A stretch of DNA of 64,000 nucleotides from Streptomyces sp. TSRI0107 (GTDB lineage: Bacteria; Actinomycetota; Actinomycetes; Streptomycetales; Streptomycetaceae), in the NCBI RefSeq assembly GCF_001905845.1, contig NZ_LIVZ01000005.1, positions 310,001-374,000 on the forward strand, given 5' to 3'. Below are positions 60,641 through 64,000 of this stretch, in pieces (within the stretch, counting starts at the first letter, position 1; each line of letters opens with the position of its first letter). Made by a program: the position numbers and the translations under genes. The notes beneath the pieces are model-generated. The model saw only the letters and a program-made list of their open reading frames with translations, had not been told where the DNA came from and ran no database searches.

Positions 60641-61864
60641 TCAGGTGCCGCCCCCGGCGTCCTGCAGCCGCGCCCCCTTCAACGCCATGTGCAGCAGCAG
60701 CCGGTCCTCCCCGTCGTCCAGGTCCAGGCCCGTCAGCTGTTCCACGCGTGACAGGCGGTAGTAGAGCGTCTGCCGGTGGATGCCCAGTTCGGCGGCGGTG
60801 CGGCCGGCCTGGCCCGCGCGGTCCAGGTAGACCTCGGCGGTGCGGGCCAGCTCCTGGTGGGCGGGGGAGAGCAGTGCGGCGACCGCCGGGTCGTGGGCGG
60901 CCTCCGACGGGAGTGCGGTGAGCAGCCGGTACGGACCGATGGACGTCCACTCCGCGACCGGGCCGAGTTGGGGCTCCGCCAGGGCGGCGCGGGCCGCCGC
61001 CGAGGCCTCCTGCCAGGAGGTGCCCAGCTCGGCGAGGCCGGCGCGCGGCTCGCTCACCCCGGCCGCGCGGGCGCCCTCGCGCAGCAGCCGGGACGCCGTG
61101 CTCAGCGCCGGGGCGGTGGCGTCCGCGGCACGCAGCCGGACCAGGGCGGCGAGGCTCTGCCCCGTGACGCCCCACGGCACCGTGCACAGGGCGGTCGTGT
61201 GCGGGATCGCCCGTGCCGAAGGGGCGTCGTCCGGGTCCGCCGACGGCCAGGGCGCCACGCACACCACGGCATGCGGGCCGTCGCCGCGCGGGCCCAGCGC
61301 GGTGCGCAGGGCGGCCACCGCCATGTCGCGCTGCCAGCCGCGTTCGGCGGTCAGCACCGCGCGCAGCTCCCGGGTGAGGTCGGCGCCGTGCTGCGCCTCG
61401 TCGGCGAGCAGTGCCCCGATCCGCCCGGTCACCTCCATGGCGGCCGTCAGCTGTGGCTCGGTCGGGCCCGGCTCGTCCTCCAGCAGCCACACGTAGCCGA
61501 GGACGACACCCCGATGGCGTACCGGCAGGCAGATCCGCCCCCGGTACACCCCGGCCTCCGGTGTCGGCGGGATGCGGACCGGGCCGGTCGCCCGGGTGAT
61601 GCCGAAGCCCTCGAACCAGGCGCGGACGGCGGCCGTGGAGCGCCGGGTGAGGATCGAGCGGGTGCGCACCGGGTCCAGCGCCGAGGCGTCCAGCTCGCCC
61701 TCACTGTCGTAGGCCCCGAAGGCGATCAGCTCGAAGTCGCGGTTCTCCAGCGTCGCCGGGGCGCCCAGGAGCTCCGAGATCTCGTCGACCAGCTCCTGGT
61801 AGTCACCCTTGTAATCCGACGTCACCGGGGCATTGTCCCGCATTTCCGCGCCGCCTTCATACAT
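60641..61864 (-). CDS. PucR-family regulator of proline catabolism
   Basis: 407 residues from the ATG at 61864; an in-frame ATG 21 bases downstream is an alternative. A GAF-like/PucR N-terminal sensing half is followed by a GGDEF-like middle domain and the C-terminal PucR helix-turn-helix ([31 protein letters not shown]). It is divergent from putA with 142 bases between starts, the usual arrangement for a regulator that senses proline or a catabolite and activates putA-pruA. It lies 148 bases upstream of the caspase-STAND gene on the same strand. Confidence 0.87.
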   Translation of the reverse strand: MYEGGAEMRDNAPVTSDYKGDYQELVDEISELLGAPATLENRDFELIAFGAYDSEGELDASALDPVRTRSILTRRSTAAVRAWFEGFGITRATGPVRIPPTPEAGVYRGRICLPVRHRGVVLGYVWLLEDEPGPTEPQLTAAMEVTGRIGALLADEAQHGADLTRELRAVLTAERGWQRDMAVAALRTALGPRGDGPHAVVCVAPWPSADPDDAPSARAIPHTTALCTVPWGVTGQSLAALVRLRAADATAPALSTASRLLREGARAAGVSEPRAGLAELGTSWQEASAAARAALAEPQLGPVAEWTSIGPYRLLTALPSEAAHDPAVAALLSPAHQELARTAEVYLDRAGQAGRTAAELGIHRQTLYYRLSRVEQLTGLDLDDGEDRLLLHMALKGARLQDAGGGT

Positions 61865-62006
61865 CTGTCTGAGATCTCCGGCACGGATGCGTGACAGCTG
61901 TCGATGGCAGACGATCGGAGTAATCCTTAGGTTTCACGGTGGTTCTCCGTGCCGTACCTGATTCGCCAGGTTTCGGCCGATGGTTGGTTGTATGTGGAGG
62001 TGCCCC

Positions 62007-62933
62007 GTGCTGGGTCCCGTGATTCTCGCCGCGTCGCGAAGCGACCGGATGCGCCGCCTGATCTCGGCGGCCCCGGTGACCAAGCAGGTCGTCGACCGCT
62101 TCATCCCCGGTGAGACCGTCGGCGACATCGTGCCGATCATCAAGGACCTCACGGCCAAGGGCCTGGAGCTGACGATGGACGTCGTCGGCGAGGACATCAC
62201 CACCCCCGAGCAGGCCACCGCCGCCCGCGACGCCTACCTGGAGCTGATCGACCAGCTCAAGGACCTGGGGCTCGGCGAGCGCGTCGAGATGTCGGTGAAG
62301 CTGTCCATGTTCGGGCAGGCGCTGGAGGACGGCCACGAGCTCGCCCTCGCCAACGTCCGCCCGGTCGTCGAGGCCGCCGCCGCGATCGGCACCACGGTCA
62401 CGCTCGACGCCGAGGACCACACCACCCTCGACTCGATGTTCGCCATCCACGACGAGCTGCGGAAGGACTTCCCGCAGACCGGCTGCGTCATTCAGGCCTA
62501 CCTGTTCCGCACCGAGGCCGACGCCCGCCGCCTCGCCGCGAACGGCAGCCGGGTGCGGATCGTGAAGGGCGCGTACAAGGAGCCCGCCGAGGTCGCCTAC
62601 CAGCAGAAGCCGGAGATCGACAAGGCGTACGTGCGCGTCCTGAAGATCCTGATGGAGGGCGAGGGGTACCCGATGATCGGGTCCCACGACCCGCGCCTGA
62701 TCTCCATCACACAGGAGCTGGCCCGGCGCGCCGGGCGCAAGCTCGACGAGTACGAGTTCCAGATGCTGTACGGCATCCGCAGCGACGAGCACCTGCGGCT
62801 GGCCGCGGAGGGCCACCGCATGCGCGTATACACCGCCTACGGCACCGACTGGTACGGCTACTTCATGCGCCGCCTGGCGGAGAAGCCGGCCAACCTCCAG
62901 TTCTTCCTGCGCTCGATGGTCAGCAAGGGCTGA
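62007..62933 (+). CDS. putA: Proline dehydrogenase
   Basis: 308 residues, the monofunctional actinobacterial/Thermus type. It oxidises proline to pyrroline-5-carboxylate with FAD and passes electrons to the respiratory chain. The beta-alpha barrel motifs are clear: VTLDAEDHTTLDSMF, VIQAYLFRTEADARRL, RIVKGAYKEPAEVAY, MIGSHDPRLI, FQMLYGIRSDEHLRLA and the C-terminal YGTDWYGYFMRRLAEKPAN. The GTG at 62007 has GGAGGT directly upstream. pruA follows 38 bases later. Confidence 0.94.
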   Translation: MLGPVILAASRSDRMRRLISAAPVTKQVVDRFIPGETVGDIVPIIKDLTAKGLELTMDVVGEDITTPEQATAARDAYLELIDQLKDLGLGERVEMSVKLSMFGQALEDGHELALANVRPVVEAAAAIGTTVTLDAEDHTTLDSMFAIHDELRKDFPQTGCVIQAYLFRTEADARRLAANGSRVRIVKGAYKEPAEVAYQQKPEIDKAYVRVLKILMEGEGYPMIGSHDPRLISITQELARRAGRKLDEYEFQMLYGIRSDEHLRLAAEGHRMRVYTAYGTDWYGYFMRRLAEKPANLQFFLRSMVSKG

Positions 62934-62971
62934 GCCCGAACACACCCGCTCAGTAAGGAGTTACGGAACCC

Positions 62972-64000
62972 ATGGACGCTGTGACCCAGGTCCCCACCCC
63001 CGTCAACGAGCCGGTGAACGGCTACGCCCCCGGCTCGCCCGAGCGCGCCCGCCTGGAGGTCAAGCTCAAGGAGCTGGCCGAGAACCCGATCGACCTGCCG
63101 ATGACCATCGGCGGCGAGAAGCGGATGGGCGGCGGTGAGGCCTTCCAGGTCGTGCAGCCGCACAACCACAAGGCCGTCCTCGGCACCTACCGCAACGCCA
63201 CCAGGCAGGACGCCCAGGACGCCATCGACGCCGCCCTGGCCGCCGCCCCGGCCTGGCGCGCCATGTCCTTCGACGACCGCGCCGCGATCATCCTGCGCGC
63301 CGCCGAGCTGCTGGCCGGACCGTGGCGCGAGACCCTGGCCGCGTCCACCATGCTGGGCCAGTCCAAGACCGCCCAGCAGGCCGAGATCGACACCCCCTGC
63401 GAGCTGGTCGACTTCTGGCGCTTCAACGTCCACTACGCCCGCCAGATCCTGGCCGAGCAGCCCCCGGCCAACTCGCCGGGCGTGTGGAACCGCCTGGACC
63501 ACCGCCCGCTGGAGGGCTTCGTCTACGCGATCACCCCGTTCAACTTCACGGCGATCGCGGGCAACCTGCCGACGGCCCCGGCCCTGATGGGCAACGTCGT
63601 CGTGTGGAAGCCGTCCCCGACGCAGACCCACGCCGCCGTGCTGCTGATGCAGCTGCTGGAGGAGGCGGGCCTGCCCAAGGGCGTCATCAACCTCGTCACC
63701 GGTGACGGCCTCGAGGTCTCCGAGGTGGCGCTGAACCACCGCGACCTGGCCGGCATCCACTTCACCGGCTCGACCAAGACCTTCCAGTACCTGTGGAAGA
63801 CGGTCGGCGCCAACATCGAGAAGTACCGCGCGTACCCGCGCCTGGTCGGCGAGACCGGCGGCAAGGACTTCGTCGTCGCCCACCCGAGCGCCGACCGCGC
63901 CGTCCTGAAGACCGCCCTGACCCGCGGTGCCTTCGAGTACCAGGGCCAGAAGTGCTCCGCGACCTCCCGCGCGTACATCCCGGCGTCCATCTGGAACGAC
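62972..64000 (+). CDS. pruA: 1-pyrroline-5-carboxylate dehydrogenase, 3'-truncated by the window end
   Basis: 343 codons are visible of an expected roughly 540; the frame is open to the last base. It oxidises glutamate semialdehyde (from pyrroline-5-carboxylate) to glutamate with NAD+. The NAD-site lysine in VVWKPSPTQTH, the FTGSTKTF turn, the GETGGKDF glutamate and the catalytic cysteine in YQGQKCSATSRAY are present. ATG start with AAGGAG upstream. It is co-transcribed with putA as the second step of proline catabolism. Confidence 0.95.
   Translation, partial: MDAVTQVPTPVNEPVNGYAPGSPERARLEVKLKELAENPIDLPMTIGGEKRMGGGEAFQVVQPHNHKAVLGTYRNATRQDAQDAIDAALAAAPAWRAMSFDDRAAIILRAAELLAGPWRETLAASTMLGQSKTAQQAEIDTPCELVDFWRFNVHYARQILAEQPPANSPGVWNRLDHRPLEGFVYAITPFNFTAIAGNLPTAPALMGNVVVWKPSPTQTHAAVLLMQLLEEAGLPKGVINLVTGDGLEVSEVALNHRDLAGIHFTGSTKTFQYLWKTVGANIEKYRAYPRLVGETGGKDFVVAHPSADRAVLKTALTRGAFEYQGQKCSATSRAYIPASIWND

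Overview
The window is a chromosomal segment of a Streptomyces (high-GC actinobacterium). The evidence is very high GC at third codon positions, frequent GTG starts, GTGA/ATGA stop-start overlaps, and a gene order (gcvT, peptide ABC transporter, mnmA, ligA, gatCAB, ilvBNC, serA, putA/pruA) that I recall, without having checked it, from the conserved core arm of Streptomyces chromosomes around S. coelicolor SCO5471-SCO5520. No rRNA, tRNA, CRISPR array or complete insertion sequence was seen.

Layout. 1-1.6 kb: glycine cleavage genes gcvH (partial) and gcvT on the minus strand behind a tandem glycine riboswitch. 1.7-4.2 kb: a P-loop ATPase and two SseB-like proteins. 4.5-10.8 kb: a five-gene oligopeptide/dipeptide ABC importer, followed by a small non-autonomous mobile element. 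11-18.4 kb: a TRIC-type channel, a thioesterase, a frameshifted WYL regulator, a FabR-like TetR regulator with two candidate operators, small membrane proteins, a cysteine desulfurase, an orphan TPP riboswitch on the opposite strand, a second copy of the mobile element, an amidase and mnmA. 18.4-30.8 kb: small enzymes, NAD-dependent DNA ligase, a c-di-GMP GGDEF-EAL protein (probable RmdB), a cupin, and gatC-gatA-small gene-gatB. 30.8-42.9 kb: a methyltransferase, an MMPL transporter, a GNAT enzyme, a large LuxR (LAL) regulator, a PQQ-type sugar dehydrogenase lipoprotein, an aldo/keto reductase and a 2-hydroxyacid dehydrogenase. 43-52 kb: a second membrane GGDEF-EAL protein preceded by a translationally coupled His/Arg-rich small protein, then ilvB (with a leader-peptide attenuator), ilvN, ilvC and serA. 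52-54.3 kb: an MFS exporter and its divergent TetR regulator. 54.3-60.5 kb: an accessory two-gene operon. 60.6-64 kb: a PucR regulator divergent from proline catabolism genes putA and pruA (cut by the window end).

The most unusual content is the accessory operon at 54276-60492. A 1614-residue protein carries an N-terminal caspase-like protease with an intact His-Cys dyad, a STAND/NACHT-like ATPase, about twelve near-identical 45-residue TPR units and an uncharacterised C-terminus. Its 3' end overlaps by 14 bases a leaderless (cytosolic) LCAT-like lipase that has its own strong ribosome binding site. The layout resembles NLR-like conflict or programmed-death systems: sensor repeats, NTP switch, protease, and a membrane-attacking effector. 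The second notable signal is a well-formed TPP riboswitch with no sense-strand gene behind it, reading into the 3' end of the cysteine desulfurase. A third is a pair of CTAG-flanked miniature elements whose boundary supplies the TAG stop codon of the neighbouring gene in both copies.
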